Shown one piece after another: positions 26,408 through 36,447 of a stretch of DNA of 64,000 nucleotides. The translations under genes and the position numbers were made by a program. The stretch spans positions 62,001 to 126,000 of the forward strand of contig JAFRAC010000007.1 of the NCBI GenBank assembly GCA_017405595.1, given 5' to 3'. Within the stretch, counting starts at the first letter, position 1. The number at the start of each line of letters is the position of its first letter. Origin of the DNA: Thermoguttaceae bacterium (GTDB lineage Bacteria; Planctomycetota; Planctomycetia; Pirellulales; Thermoguttaceae). The notes below the pieces were generated by a model. The model saw nothing but the letters and a program-made list of their open reading frames with translations. It had not been told where the DNA came from and ran no database searches.

Positions 26408-27685
26408 CTATGCCCGCAAACTCTTCCCGTTCCTGTGAAGCGCCCAGAGGATGAAGTAGATCACAAAGAAATTGACCGCAACAAGCAGGACGGGATACCA
26501 ACTGCCGAGACGCGGCTCTAATCCGAAGAACAGCTGCTGGATATTTTCCCGGAAAAACCCGTCGTTCAGCGTGCCGAAGATGTAGGCCAGCAGCGCGTTG
26601 GTTCCGATGACCGCGAGAAAACCGAATCCGAAGCGGAACTTCAGAAGGTCGGTAATCAGGTAGAAGAACGCAAAGAGAAGAAAGCTGATCCCGCTGCTCA
26701 GCAGCGTCATCGACGGCGTCCAGACGCTCTTGATGAGCGGGCAGTAGCCGAACGTTTTGTCGGGGATTTCGCTCCACGCGTATCCGGCGGCGGTCAGAAC
26801 CGCGCCGACCGCCAGAAGTTTCGCGAAAGTGCCGGCGTGCGCCGCGGGAACTTTCGTTTCGGCGGGGTATTCGGCTTCCCCCTCCTCTTCGTCGGCCGCC
26901 GCATGACGCCGGACATTGCGGGTCAGCGTTCCGGCGAAAACGCCGGTCATCGCCGTCACAATAAACGTCAGGCTCGGCAGGATCCACACCTGGGTTCCGT
27001 CGGCAATCCAGTGGCCTGTCATCACGGCGCGGTCAACCCATTCGGCAAGCGTATGCTGGTAGATGTAGGTGCCCCCGCCCACTTCGCCGAGCCCGTCCGA
27101 CGGGGTGAAGTGGATAAACCTCTCGAGCGCCCAGTAGCCGAGAAGGAGCAGCGCCGTTACCGCGATCTGGACCCGGGTGCTGAAGAAGAGATACAAAAGC
27201 GCCGAAACGAGACAGGCGACGGCGATCGCCTGAAGGGGGTTGCAGTAAATGTGCAGCTCGCTGATTTTGAACGAGAGAAGGTTCCCCTGCAGCACGGCGC
27301 CGAGAATCCAGAGCAGGCAGAAGCGGCGGATCAGGCGGAACCAGAGCCTCCAATGGCCGCGGGAACCGCCCGCCCCCTTATAGCGCGACATCGCATAGGG
27401 AATGGCCGCCCCCGCCGTGAAGAGAAAGAGGGGCATGATCTGGTCCCAAAGGGTAAAACCGTCCCACGTGCAATGCTCCATCTGTTCCAGAAGGCGCGTG
27501 AGCGGCTTTTTTGTTTCGAACTGTCCGGTGAGCGGGCCCCGCGCCAGAGTGATGGTGAGCGGACCGATCAGAAGAAGGAGGAGCATGTCGAATCCGCGCA
27601 GAACGTCGAGCGAAAAGAGACGGGAGTTTTGGGGATGGCGGGAATGGCCGCTGTGGCGGGAACCGGACTTTTTTCCGTCGGACAT
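26408..27685 (-). CDS. DUF5009/HGSNAT-like membrane acyltransferase
   Basis: The 425-residue protein has about ten to eleven hydrophobic segments. After a short polar N-terminus it shows SLDVLRGFDMLLLLL, the opening seen in DUF5009 and heparan-alpha-glucosaminide N-acetyltransferase-like proteins, then an extracytoplasmic loop with several charged residues and MPLFLFTAGAAIPYAM. Members are thought to move acetyl groups across the membrane onto sugars, though few are tested. It begins eight bases after the stop of the giant secretin-repeat gene, so the two are almost certainly one operon. Confidence 0.8.
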   Translation of the reverse strand: MSDGKKSGSRHSGHSRHPQNSRLFSLDVLRGFDMLLLLLIGPLTITLARGPLTGQFETKKPLTRLLEQMEHCTWDGFTLWDQIMPLFLFTAGAAIPYAMSRYKGAGGSRGHWRLWFRLIRRFCLLWILGAVLQGNLLSFKISELHIYCNPLQAIAVACLVSALLYLFFSTRVQIAVTALLLLGYWALERFIHFTPSDGLGEVGGGTYIYQHTLAEWVDRAVMTGHWIADGTQVWILPSLTFIVTAMTGVFAGTLTRNVRRHAAADEEEGEAEYPAETKVPAAHAGTFAKLLAVGAVLTAAGYAWSEIPDKTFGYCPLIKSVWTPSMTLLSSGISFLLFAFFYLITDLLKFRFGFGFLAVIGTNALLAYIFGTLNDGFFRENIQQLFFGLEPRLGSWYPVLLVAVNFFVIYFILWALHRNGKSLRA

Positions 27686-27693
27686 AAATTACC

Positions 27694-30600
27694 TCAGAAT
27701 TGGCGCGGCTGTCGTGTGTATTGAGGGTTGATCGTGTAAGGGCTGACCAGAATATAGTTGCTTTGCGGCCCTTTCAGGTTGTCGATGTATTTCTGGAACA
27801 CCATGGCGTTGATCTCTTCCAGAGGGACAATCTTCACCTGGCTTGTCTTGTCTTCAAGAATCTCTTCGTCGGTCTCTTTGACGTACTGGGCGATCTCTTC
27901 GGCCAGCTCCTTCGGCGCGAAGACTTCCAGGACGTTGGCGTCGGTGTTCGGCAGGATCCGGGGCGTCAGGCCGCCGGGGAGCCTTGTCGACCGGAATTTC
28001 AGCTGAAAGACGTTTAGCACCTGCTGCGCCATCTTGACCACCGATGTGTTGCGGACCGGAATCTTGACCGGCTTGGTGATCGGCTGGGGAAAGAGTTCGG
28101 CTTTATCGAGCAGGGCGATCATCGCGCCCGCTTCGTCCCGGTCCGACTTCTTGCCGATCACCATGATGGTGTTCATCTCGTTGTCGGGCTGCAGGCGGAG
28201 GCGCGGGCCGGTCGAGAGCGGCGTGACCGTAACGCCGTTGCGGCCCGAGACGGGCTGCGGCGCCGCTTTTGCCGTGAGCTTGTCGGACATGTAGACGCGC
28301 AGGCGGGCGATCATCTGATCGACGCTCACGTTTTCAACCTTGTAGACCGCGTAGTCCCGGTCTTCCATCACCAGTTTGTCTTGGGCGGCATGGCGGTGCT
28401 GCCGGGCCAGCGCGCGGATGTTCTTGGTGGCCTTTTCGGAACGGGTTTCGAAATCGGCCGGGGGACGGTCAAAAAAATCGACCTCGTCCGCCCCGGCGCT
28501 GTTCCGGCGGCATTGTTCGAGAACCGTCAGGAGCCGGCTCTCGAAATCGTCGAGTGCCGAAACGTCGTTCGAGGTCAGTGTGACCGAATGGTCCGGATTC
28601 AAGACGGCGTAGATCGGGTCGGCGGCCGGCCGCGCCGGAGCGGTGCCGGCGAACTCGGTCTGAGAGGCGAGCAGGACCGCCAGATTCTTCACAAGCCCCG
28701 AAAAGGAGGATGCCGGCTCTTTCGCGCCGGCCGAAGAAAGGGGCTCCTCTTCCGGCTGGGCGGATTCTACTCCGTCAGGATTTTCCTTTGTCTGGATGAT
28801 CTTTTCGTTCCCCTGGATGATCCGGATCGGATTGGAGCGGGGCCAGCCGGCTTCCGCCTTTTCAACGGCTTCCCGCAGGTCGCCGTCGAAATGGATCGTG
28901 CGGAGGGTTCCGCTCCCCTGCACCGGGAAATCCGCTCCCGGCCGCGCGGGGACCGCCCCCGGCGCCTGGCTGGTGCGCAGGTTGGTCTCGCCCGCTTCGA
29001 TCAGGAACTGGCGGATCTCGCGCTGCTTCTTCTCGGTCGCGCGGATGTAGAGCTTATCCGAAGCGTCGTCGGGCTGAACGTCGACGTAAGTGCCGTCGTT
29101 TTCGAGCATGTTCGAGATGATGCTCGCCGCGGTCTGCGGGTCAAGCTCTTCCAAATCGTAGACCGCCAGCACGGTCGGTTCGGGCGCCAGAGCCTGCAGG
29201 ACGTTTTCGATGGTCAGGTGATCTTTGGCGTCGGCCACAACAAGAAGCTTGCCGGTTGCGTAATCGGGGGTCATCTCCACGGTTCGGCCCTGACGCTGGA
29301 AGATGTTCCGAAGCGTGTAGTAGGTGAGCGAGTTGCGCATCGTGTACGTCTTGATGAGCCGGCCGGAATCGGAGAGCCCGCTTTGCCGGATTTGAGTGAT
29401 CAGGTCGGCGGCGGCGTTAATCTGCTCCGGGCTTCCGTGAACCACAAGGGTCTGGTTCGCCTGGTCGTAGTTTGCCCGGAAATCGGGATCCGAGGCATAC
29501 AGCGCGTTCAGGTGCGGCAGAACCGACGCCTGCGCGATCCCCGTCATGCTGAAAACGCGCAGCAGGGGCTGTGTGGCGGCATCGTTCCGCTCGATTTCGG
29601 CGATCAGCTGCGCGACCTTCTCCTGATGGAGAGGCGCCGCGTTCACCGTCAGTGTGCGGGACGCCGGATCGATGATCGACTGAATTTGGGTCGGGTAGAG
29701 GGAGCGGATCGCGGTCTGGGCCTGAACGAGATTCGCCTTGCTCAAGTGGTACACACGCGGCTGCGAGCCGCCGGCGACCGGTTCGTTGAGCTTGCCGACG
29801 ATGTTGGCGATTTTGGCCTGGTCGCTGTCGCTGGCCCACACACCGATCTGATTTGGTTCCTTGCCCGGGTTCAGAATGGCGGTCGGCGCGATTTCGGCGA
29901 TCACCCGCGCCACTTCGGTGTAGGTGTTGTTCCGCAGGCTGTACACCTCCATGCGGGCAAGCCGGTTCGGCGACTCTTCGATCATCTTGCCGAGGATTTC
30001 GGCGATCTTCCCCTGATCGGAGGGTTTCGCGTAGATGACGAAGTATCCCGGAGTCGCCGTCGGCATAAAGACCGCGTCGGGGCAGATGCGCGTGATCGCG
30101 GTCACGGCGGTCGGCTGCGAGGTTCTCGGCAGTTCGCTGATGTTATACGCCTGCGCCGTCGGCCGGGCTTCGTCGCTTTGGGGCACGTCGATCTCGGCCA
30201 GGGCTTCGGCGATTTTTTCCTGGACGATTTCCGAGGCTTCGGCGAAAAGGTCGCCGCTCGGGTCAGGATAGACAAGCGCCTCCTGCGGGAACGCGCGGGC
30301 GAAGAATGCCGCCGCAGCCGCGTATTTGATATGCTTCAGCTGATAGCGGCGCACGACCGGTTCGGGATACGCTTCGGCAAAGGTGCCGAAATACGCTTCC
30401 GCCCGCTGGTGGTCGGCCGGCGAACCCCACATGAGTACGCCGCCGCCGGTCAGGGGGTAGAGCTGCGCGCCCGGCAGGCTCGGCGCCAGCTGGGCCGCCG
30501 CCTGCGCGGCATGCCGCGCGTCGACACGGTAGACCTTCGGCTGCATTCCCTCCGCGTTTTCGTCGATGGTGTCGACCTTCGCGACAATGCTCCGGACTTT

Positions 30601-33600
30601 ATCCTGGTCCTCCGGCTTGGCGAACGCGTACAGTTCGCTCGGCGCTTTTCCCGGGAAGACGATTGCGCCCGGAACCGACTGTGCCAGAATCGGGATCAGC
30701 GTTTTGCAGTTGGTCTGGGTCAGGCCGTAGACCTCGAAAACCGGCGCGGCTTCGAGCTGTTTGGCTTTCATCGAGTCAAAGAACCCGGCAATCTGCTCCT
30801 GGGTCTCTTCGGTCGCGACGATGGCGAACTGCCCGTAAACCGCGTCGGGCACGATGACCGCCTGCGGGAACTGGCGGACAAGCGCGGTATAGACCGAGGG
30901 GAAAAGGCCGGGGGCCATCCCCGCCATGCTGTAGTACTCGGTGGTCAGCGCGGCGCCGCCGGTCCGCTTGGCGTCGATTTCGGCGAGCGCGGTTTCGACC
31001 CTCTTCTGAACGAACGGGGAACCGAGAACCGTGATCTTCTTATTGGCCGCGTCGGGGGTGACGGTCGTGTTCGGCACGAGTTTCTGGAGGAGCGCCGCCG
31101 CTTCGGCGGGGGTCAGATGATCGACCGGATAGGAACGGTAGCTCTCTTCCTGGTTCGCGTTGCAGGTTTCGTCGATGAACTTCTGCATCTCTTCGAGCAC
31201 GCGGGGGGTGCCCCAGAGGATGATCTGGTTCGCGTGGGCGGCGCTGTAAGCGTATCCCTTTTCGCGGAGGAACTGCGATGTCAGATAATGAACCACGGTA
31301 TCGCGCGGAACCATGCACCCTTCGGGAAGGAAGACGCTCTTCATGTTGAAGTGGGTTTCGGACGTTTCCAGATCGGTCAGGGCGCTGAGGAAACGCTCGA
31401 TCTTGGCCTGGTCGGCTTCGGTGGCCAGCGCGATAATCTGATACGGGTCGGGGGTGATGAACCGGGCTTCCGGCGCCTGTTCTTCGAGGGCGTCCGACAG
31501 CTGCCGGGCAATCGGGCTCGCAAGGCGGTAGGCTTTCGACGCCATTTCCGAGGCCTGTTCCGATTCCGCCAGCTGGCCGAGCAGATCCTTCACTTTTTCA
31601 AGGTCCCGCTCTTCGGCATACACCGAAACCGTGCGGCCGCGCGGATCGACTCTGAAGAAGGAGGCGTTTTCCTGCACGCGGCGGTTCCGCCGCTGGCGGG
31701 TCGCGATGTTCGGCGGGGAGAGTGTGACCGCCGCCGGCAGGAGGTTCTGAATGAACGCTTCGACGGTGTCCGGTTCAAGGCTGCCGATCGGCCACGTTTC
31801 GATCCGCTTTTCCGGAAGGTTCGACGGGTTCTGGTACTGCTCGAAAATCTCGGCGATCAGCGCCTGTTCCCGGGCGGGGGCCAGGACGGTAACCTTCTGT
31901 TCCCCCAGAAGGCGGTCGCGCCAGTATGTTTCCTCGTTGTTCTCGCCGTCGCCCGAATCGGGATTGACCGACTCGGTATAGACCTCCGCGCCGGGGAACA
32001 TCGTCTGCACCAGACGCAGGAGCATGCGGGCCTGTCCGCCGCCGCGGACATTGTAGACGGCGGATTTCGGCCCCTCGTAGTCGGGCGCGTCCGGGTCGCT
32101 CTTGGCGTTGACCTCGGCGATCTCTTCGGAGAGCCGCACATGCTGATCGAGGGTCGCCCAGATCAGGAGCCGGCGGCCGACCGGATCGGTCTCGATTTTG
32201 ATGTCGGGATAGACCCCTTTGAGCGTGTCGCTCAAAGCCGTAATATCCATTCCCTGAACCGGATAGGCGACCATTTTGAGATCGACCGGATTGAAGGTTT
32301 CGATAATGCTCTTGACGCTCTCTTCGATCTTTTCCTGATCCGAGGCCGTGGCAATGACCATCAGCTGGCGGCTGTTCCGGTCGATCTCGAAGACCGCCTC
32401 CGGGGCGATCTTTTTCAGCGACGTCGTGAGAGCCGTGACGGTCGCCGCGGTCGGTTCGCGGTCGAACGCGTAAAATTTGACGAACGGTTCGGCGGGGGCG
32501 ACGGCCCCTTCGATCTGGCCGATGTTGCTGTCGATGACCGCCAGTTCCGCCGGCTTGGCAATCGCGAGCATCCCCAGCCCGTCCTGCTGGAGAATCAGCT
32601 GGGCGTCGGGAACGAGTTTCTTGAGGGTATCGACCGCGGCCTGCGTCGTCTTCTTTTCGAACGAATAGATTTTCAGGGTCGGTTCAAGCGGACTGGGGGT
32701 TTCCGGGTCGGCCAGGTCGACGAACGCCAGCAGGTCCTCTTTCGGCACCCGGTGCAGATCGACGATCAGCGATCCGGTCGCGGGGTCGACCGACGGGGTC
32801 AGTTTCGGGAACGCGGTCCGGATCATCGTCGAAAGGGTCTGCGGCGAAAGCCGGCGCGGCTCGATCCGCACAAAACGCTCGGCATCGCTCCCGACCGGTT
32901 TTACGTCGAGCGATTCGAGAAGGGAGATCGCGGCCGAGACAGCTTTTTTCGTGCCGCTGACCGCCAGCCGTTCCCCTCCCGGTTCGAGGGTGACCGCCGC
33001 GGCGGGAACAACACCCTTGACCAGGGGGATGAGGGTTGCCCCGTCGGCGTATTTAAGCCGGTAAAACCGGGCATCCTTCTGCGAATCTTCTGAACGGCCC
33101 TCGTCGCGGAGCTGGCCGATCATCGCCTTGATTTTGGCATGCTGGCCGGGGAACGCCCAAATCCCGAGAATCTCGTTTTCGTAGCCGATCAGACGGACTT
33201 CCCCGTTCTCTTTTTCAAATTCGGGAAGAAGCGTATCGAACGAGCTTTTCAATTCCGACTCGAGCGTATAGGAGGCAAAGACTTTGGTTTCGGATTCCGG
33301 AAACTCTTCCTGAAGGCGGTTCAGCTCGTCCATCACCTTGTTCTGGATGTCGGGCCGGGCTTTGATCATCAGGACTTTCGGGTTGTCGTCGCTTCGCTCG
33401 ACCTCGTTCGCCTCGGGCAGCGCGCCGCGCACACGGTCGAGAAACTCGTCTGAAACACGGTGTTCCAGCAGATAGTAGCGGGTTTCTTCGAGCTCGGGGA
33501 GCGACTCTTCCGCTTCGGAGATGATCCGGAGCGCCCCTTCCTGGTCGGCGGCGGTTCCGATCAGGGTAAACTGTTTCTCGTCGCTGTTATACGTGACCGT

Positions 33601-36069
33601 CAGCCTCGGAAAGAGATGGCGGATGTAATCGACGACCTCCGAGGGGATGTCCCGTTCGGCGCCCCAGTATTTGAGCGACTCGTCGGACTGCGGACTGACC
33701 TCCATGACCGAAGCGATATTGTCGGAAAGGCGCCGGACGGCGTCGGCCGGCCCGACGAGGAGAAACTGCTTCTGAAGAGGGTCGGTACTCAGATGTACGT
33801 CCGGTTCCTCCTGCTGAAGGAGCGGCAGCGACGACATCGGGAACGTGTTGGTGTACGGAATGGCCTTGATCTCGACCTTTTCGGTCTGTTCGAGTTCCGT
33901 GATCAGCTGCTGAACCGAAAGGAGATTCTTCTTGGATCCGTAAACCACCAGGGATTTCGTTTCGGCGATCTCGTCGATTTCGATTCCCGGAACGGTGTTG
34001 CGCAGCAGCTCCGTGACGGTGGCGGGATCGGCCTTTTCGAGCCGGAAAATCTTCATGAACGAGCCGCCCCCCAAATCGGTTTCGGGAGAGTCGAACGGGT
34101 CCGACGCGAAACGGAAATGGTCGGGGTTCAGCGTCCGGCGGACGGAACCACCGGCGGGAATGCCGCTGTCGGTTTCATCGCCGGGAATCTCTTCCGGGGG
34201 GAGCGCGTCTGCCGGAGTGGCGTCCTGCGGCGGCGTGACCGGCGGGAGCTGCCGGCCGGTCAGCTGCTCGACGATCGAGCGGACCGATTCGAGCTGGCGC
34301 ACGGTTCCCCAGAACCCGACCCGGCTCGCATGGGGGTCGTTCACCGGGACGATCCCTTCCATCTCGGGCTTGTCGGCGATCTTGACGAAGATCTCGTTGA
34401 ACAGCGCCAGCTGTTTGGCAGTCATCGAAAACGAGACGAACAGGCGCTCTTCGGCGAGTTCGGCGTAATGCTTCTCGATCGTTTCGGCCGCGGCGGCCGC
34501 GGTCTTCTGGTCCCGTTCCGGCCCGACAACCAGCAGGGAGTTCTTCTCCTTGTCGTAGGAAACCTGCGAGCGGGGGAGCATCGCCTGAAGGACGCGCACC
34601 TCGCTTTCGGTCAGCTTTTTATCGGCCCCGAGCGAATAGACGCCGAACGTCTCTTTCTGGGCCTGGCCGGCCTGCTCTTTTAACTGGTTTACGGCCTCCC
34701 TGATCTTTTCCTGGTCGTCGGGCATTGCGACAACCATGATCTGTTTTGTCATCTCGTTGAGGACGATCGTCGCGTCGGGACAGAGTGTCTGAAGCCCCTC
34801 GACGATTTCCTGGCCGGTCGAGAGGATCAGGTTTGATCCGACCAGATAGCCTATGGGAACATTCAGCCTGTCGGCAACCGCCTGGGTGTTCTCCAGCGAC
34901 ATGTTGGTGATGTCGTCAAGCGGGTAGGCGGCAACGGTCAGCGCCTTCGACGGATCGCCGCTCTTGTCGAGGCGGTCGATCAGCCCCTTGATCACGGCGT
35001 GAACCGAGGGGATTGCCAGATAGCTGACCGACTTGTCGACTTCGTTCGCGGTCGAAAGCGCCGAAGGGACGAATCGCTTGACCTCCCTCTCGATGAACGA
35101 GGGCGAGACGTTCGTCAGTTCATACGTTTGCCATACAGGCACCGAAAGGGCCGGGGGGAGCGGGGGATTGACGACCGCCAGCGCCACCGGAACGATTTCG
35201 CGCAGCGCGTTGACCGAATCGACAATCAAGAGCGCGTTGCCGGTCAGCGCCTGCGTCGAGTTATACGGCCCCTGGAACGGCTTAATGGCGGTCAGCACCG
35301 TCGGCAGCGCCCTTTGGGCCAGGGGGAGCGTCAGGGCGACGTACGAAAAGCGGCTCTGCTCGGGGAGTTCCTCGAGAGTGACTTTGGGGAGGAACTGCAT
35401 CGGGATCGGCCCGTCCTTGAAGTTGTGGACGTAGAGCATGTTCCCGGTGCGCAGCAGTGTGTATCCCTGAAACTGGAGCCGGCCGTTGAGGATGTCAAAC
35501 GCCTCGCGCGGCGTGTAACTGTTTTTGTCGTTGTAGTTAAACGTGCCCGGGGGAGGGGCGTTCATCACAAGCTGGAGCCCCAGCTCGGCGGCAAACCATT
35601 TGAGCACGTTTTCCCACGGCTCTTTGCTGAAACGGATCGTGATCAGCTTGTCGCCGACCGCCTGGTCGAAGAGCTTGAGCTGTTCCGGCTTTAAGATCGC
35701 CTTGATTTCGTCTTCGCTCTTTTGGACGATTTCGGGCCACTGGCTTTGGTCGACGGCGGCCGCCAGCTTCGCCGAGCGTTCGGTCATCAGGCGCGAGACC
35801 TCGGCCTGCTGGGTCGGAGTCAGCCCCACCATGGCCGCGACATTCGGGAAAAGGAGGCGCGAATAGCTTTTCGACGGGTTGTAATTGGCCAGGAACTCGG
35901 CCCCTTCCGCCGCCGAAATCGCCGTCGTGTCGGGGGGGGCCGGAGCCGGGGGCGCCGCAGGGGGCGCCTCCTGCGCGCCGAGGGGAACCGCCGCCGCGAG
36001 GAACAAAAGCGAAAGACCGGCAGAGAAAACGATGCCGTAACCGGGAAAACTCTTGACGTTCAATAACAT
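27694..36069 (-). CDS. Giant exported protein of about 30 secretin N-domain-like repeats, 2791 aa
   Basis: A signal peptide covers residues 1-33. Residues about 140-220 resemble the N0/STN module of secretins. From about residue 235 to 2360 the chain repeats units of 60-90 residues of one type: a strand (such as YPLDDI or VYSL), a helix with an AL..LVP pattern, a strand, and a VxAxxxDQxKI strand-helix end. This is the ring-building N1/NolW-like fold of secretins (PF03958-like); I count about 30. A low-complexity linker (about 2360-2560) is followed by two or three further units. No secretin beta-barrel is present. Such modules form rings in secretion channels; here they could make a long periplasmic filament or scaffold. 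This is inference. The frame is intact and GC-rich like its neighbours. Confidence 0.85.
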   Translation of the reverse strand: MLLNVKSFPGYGIVFSAGLSLLFLAAAVPLGAQEAPPAAPPAPAPPDTTAISAAEGAEFLANYNPSKSYSRLLFPNVAAMVGLTPTQQAEVSRLMTERSAKLAAAVDQSQWPEIVQKSEDEIKAILKPEQLKLFDQAVGDKLITIRFSKEPWENVLKWFAAELGLQLVMNAPPPGTFNYNDKNSYTPREAFDILNGRLQFQGYTLLRTGNMLYVHNFKDGPIPMQFLPKVTLEELPEQSRFSYVALTLPLAQRALPTVLTAIKPFQGPYNSTQALTGNALLIVDSVNALREIVPVALAVVNPPLPPALSVPVWQTYELTNVSPSFIEREVKRFVPSALSTANEVDKSVSYLAIPSVHAVIKGLIDRLDKSGDPSKALTVAAYPLDDITNMSLENTQAVADRLNVPIGYLVGSNLILSTGQEIVEGLQTLCPDATIVLNEMTKQIMVVAMPDDQEKIREAVNQLKEQAGQAQKETFGVYSLGADKKLTESEVRVLQAMLPRSQVSYDKEKNSLLVVGPERDQKTAAAAAETIEKHYAELAEERLFVSFSMTAKQLALFNEIFVKIADKPEMEGIVPVNDPHASRVGFWGTVRQLESVRSIVEQLTGRQLPPVTPPQDATPADALPPEEIPGDETDSGIPAGGSVRRTLNPDHFRFASDPFDSPETDLGGGSFMKIFRLEKADPATVTELLRNTVPGIEIDEIAETKSLVVYGSKKNLLSVQQLITELEQTEKVEIKAIPYTNTFPMSSLPLLQQEEPDVHLSTDPLQKQFLLVGPADAVRRLSDNIASVMEVSPQSDESLKYWGAERDIPSEVVDYIRHLFPRLTVTYNSDEKQFTLIGTAADQEGALRIISEAEESLPELEETRYYLLEHRVSDEFLDRVRGALPEANEVERSDDNPKVLMIKARPDIQNKVMDELNRLQEEFPESETKVFASYTLESELKSSFDTLLPEFEKENGEVRLIGYENEILGIWAFPGQHAKIKAMIGQLRDEGRSEDSQKDARFYRLKYADGATLIPLVKGVVPAAAVTLEPGGERLAVSGTKKAVSAAISLLESLDVKPVGSDAERFVRIEPRRLSPQTLSTMIRTAFPKLTPSVDPATGSLIVDLHRVPKEDLLAFVDLADPETPSPLEPTLKIYSFEKKTTQAAVDTLKKLVPDAQLILQQDGLGMLAIAKPAELAVIDSNIGQIEGAVAPAEPFVKFYAFDREPTAATVTALTTSLKKIAPEAVFEIDRNSRQLMVIATASDQEKIEESVKSIIETFNPVDLKMVAYPVQGMDITALSDTLKGVYPDIKIETDPVGRRLLIWATLDQHVRLSEEIAEVNAKSDPDAPDYEGPKSAVYNVRGGGQARMLLRLVQTMFPGAEVYTESVNPDSGDGENNEETYWRDRLLGEQKVTVLAPAREQALIAEIFEQYQNPSNLPEKRIETWPIGSLEPDTVEAFIQNLLPAAVTLSPPNIATRQRRNRRVQENASFFRVDPRGRTVSVYAEERDLEKVKDLLGQLAESEQASEMASKAYRLASPIARQLSDALEEQAPEARFITPDPYQIIALATEADQAKIERFLSALTDLETSETHFNMKSVFLPEGCMVPRDTVVHYLTSQFLREKGYAYSAAHANQIILWGTPRVLEEMQKFIDETCNANQEESYRSYPVDHLTPAEAAALLQKLVPNTTVTPDAANKKITVLGSPFVQKRVETALAEIDAKRTGGAALTTEYYSMAGMAPGLFPSVYTALVRQFPQAVIVPDAVYGQFAIVATEETQEQIAGFFDSMKAKQLEAAPVFEVYGLTQTNCKTLIPILAQSVPGAIVFPGKAPSELYAFAKPEDQDKVRSIVAKVDTIDENAEGMQPKVYRVDARHAAQAAAQLAPSLPGAQLYPLTGGGVLMWGSPADHQRAEAYFGTFAEAYPEPVVRRYQLKHIKYAAAAAFFARAFPQEALVYPDPSGDLFAEASEIVQEKIAEALAEIDVPQSDEARPTAQAYNISELPRTSQPTAVTAITRICPDAVFMPTATPGYFVIYAKPSDQGKIAEILGKMIEESPNRLARMEVYSLRNNTYTEVARVIAEIAPTAILNPGKEPNQIGVWASDSDQAKIANIVGKLNEPVAGGSQPRVYHLSKANLVQAQTAIRSLYPTQIQSIIDPASRTLTVNAAPLHQEKVAQLIAEIERNDAATQPLLRVFSMTGIAQASVLPHLNALYASDPDFRANYDQANQTLVVHGSPEQINAAADLITQIRQSGLSDSGRLIKTYTMRNSLTYYTLRNIFQRQGRTVEMTPDYATGKLLVVADAKDHLTIENVLQALAPEPTVLAVYDLEELDPQTAASIISNMLENDGTYVDVQPDDASDKLYIRATEKKQREIRQFLIEAGETNLRTSQAPGAVPARPGADFPVQGSGTLRTIHFDGDLREAVEKAEAGWPRSNPIRIIQGNEKIIQTKENPDGVESAQPEEEPLSSAGAKEPASSFSGLVKNLAVLLASQTEFAGTAPARPAADPIYAVLNPDHSVTLTSNDVSALDDFESRLLTVLEQCRRNSAGADEVDFFDRPPADFETRSEKATKNIRALARQHRHAAQDKLVMEDRDYAVYKVENVSVDQMIARLRVYMSDKLTAKAAPQPVSGRNGVTVTPLSTGPRLRLQPDNEMNTIMVIGKKSDRDEAGAMIALLDKAELFPQPITKPVKIPVRNTSVVKMAQQVLNVFQLKFRSTRLPGGLTPRILPNTDANVLEVFAPKELAEEIAQYVKETDEEILEDKTSQVKIVPLEEINAMVFQKYIDNLKGPQSNYILVSPYTINPQYTRQPRQF

Positions 36070-36261
36070 GTTCAGCCTGCTCTTTGTGGCGGAGGACCGC
36101 CCGAGTCGTTCTGTTTGAATTCGGTTTGGGTAGGGAAACGCCGTCAGGGCGCAATTCGCCTACAGTTTCTCTGAAGGGAGGATATTTTATTTTAGGGGGT
36201 TTGTCCAGTAAATGCCGTTAGATTTTGTTCTCCTTTTCTATTTTTCCTATCCTTTATGCCG

Positions 36262-36290
36262 TTTATACCAAATCTGCACAGTTTAGGCAA
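36262..36290 (-). promoter_or_regulatory. Candidate promoter for the giant secretin-repeat gene
   Basis: Read on the minus strand, TTGCCT (36285-36290) and TATAAA (36262-36267) are 17 bases apart. The transcript leader would be about 185 bases. A second possible pair overlaps it (TTGACC and TAAACT with 18 bases). Confidence 0.45.
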
Positions 36291-36390
36291 TTAGCGGGTT
36301 CTGGGTCAACATTAACGGGGTTTTCCCCGTTTCCCGGTTCTGCGGTCCCGGCCGGAAACGCGAAACGGTTCCGAAAAAGGCCGGCGGAGT

Positions 36391-36441
36391 TATAATGAAA
36401 GCGGAAGAGTTCCCCCGAGACCGGGGGAACCCCTTTGGGGA
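36391..36441 (+). promoter_or_regulatory. -10 box and double hairpin leader of the ArfB-like gene
   Basis: TATAAT stands at 36391-36396 with no good -35 box. It is followed by a perfect 8-bp hairpin (GTTCCCCC at 36409-36416 with GGGGGAAC at 36423-36430) and a small CCCC-TTT-GGGG hairpin at 36431-36441 that ends just before the start codon. These would occupy the ribosome-binding region, and no normal Shine-Dalgarno sequence is seen. Confidence 0.4.
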
Positions 36442-36447
36442 AACCGC

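Noticed and set aside
28381..33093. A 1,570-codon open frame on the plus strand, opposite the giant secretin-repeat gene
   Set aside because: It runs antisense to a well-supported gene with clear repeats. High GC and the codon bias of the real gene leave the antisense frame open; its translation is arginine-rich with no domain and no ribosome binding site.
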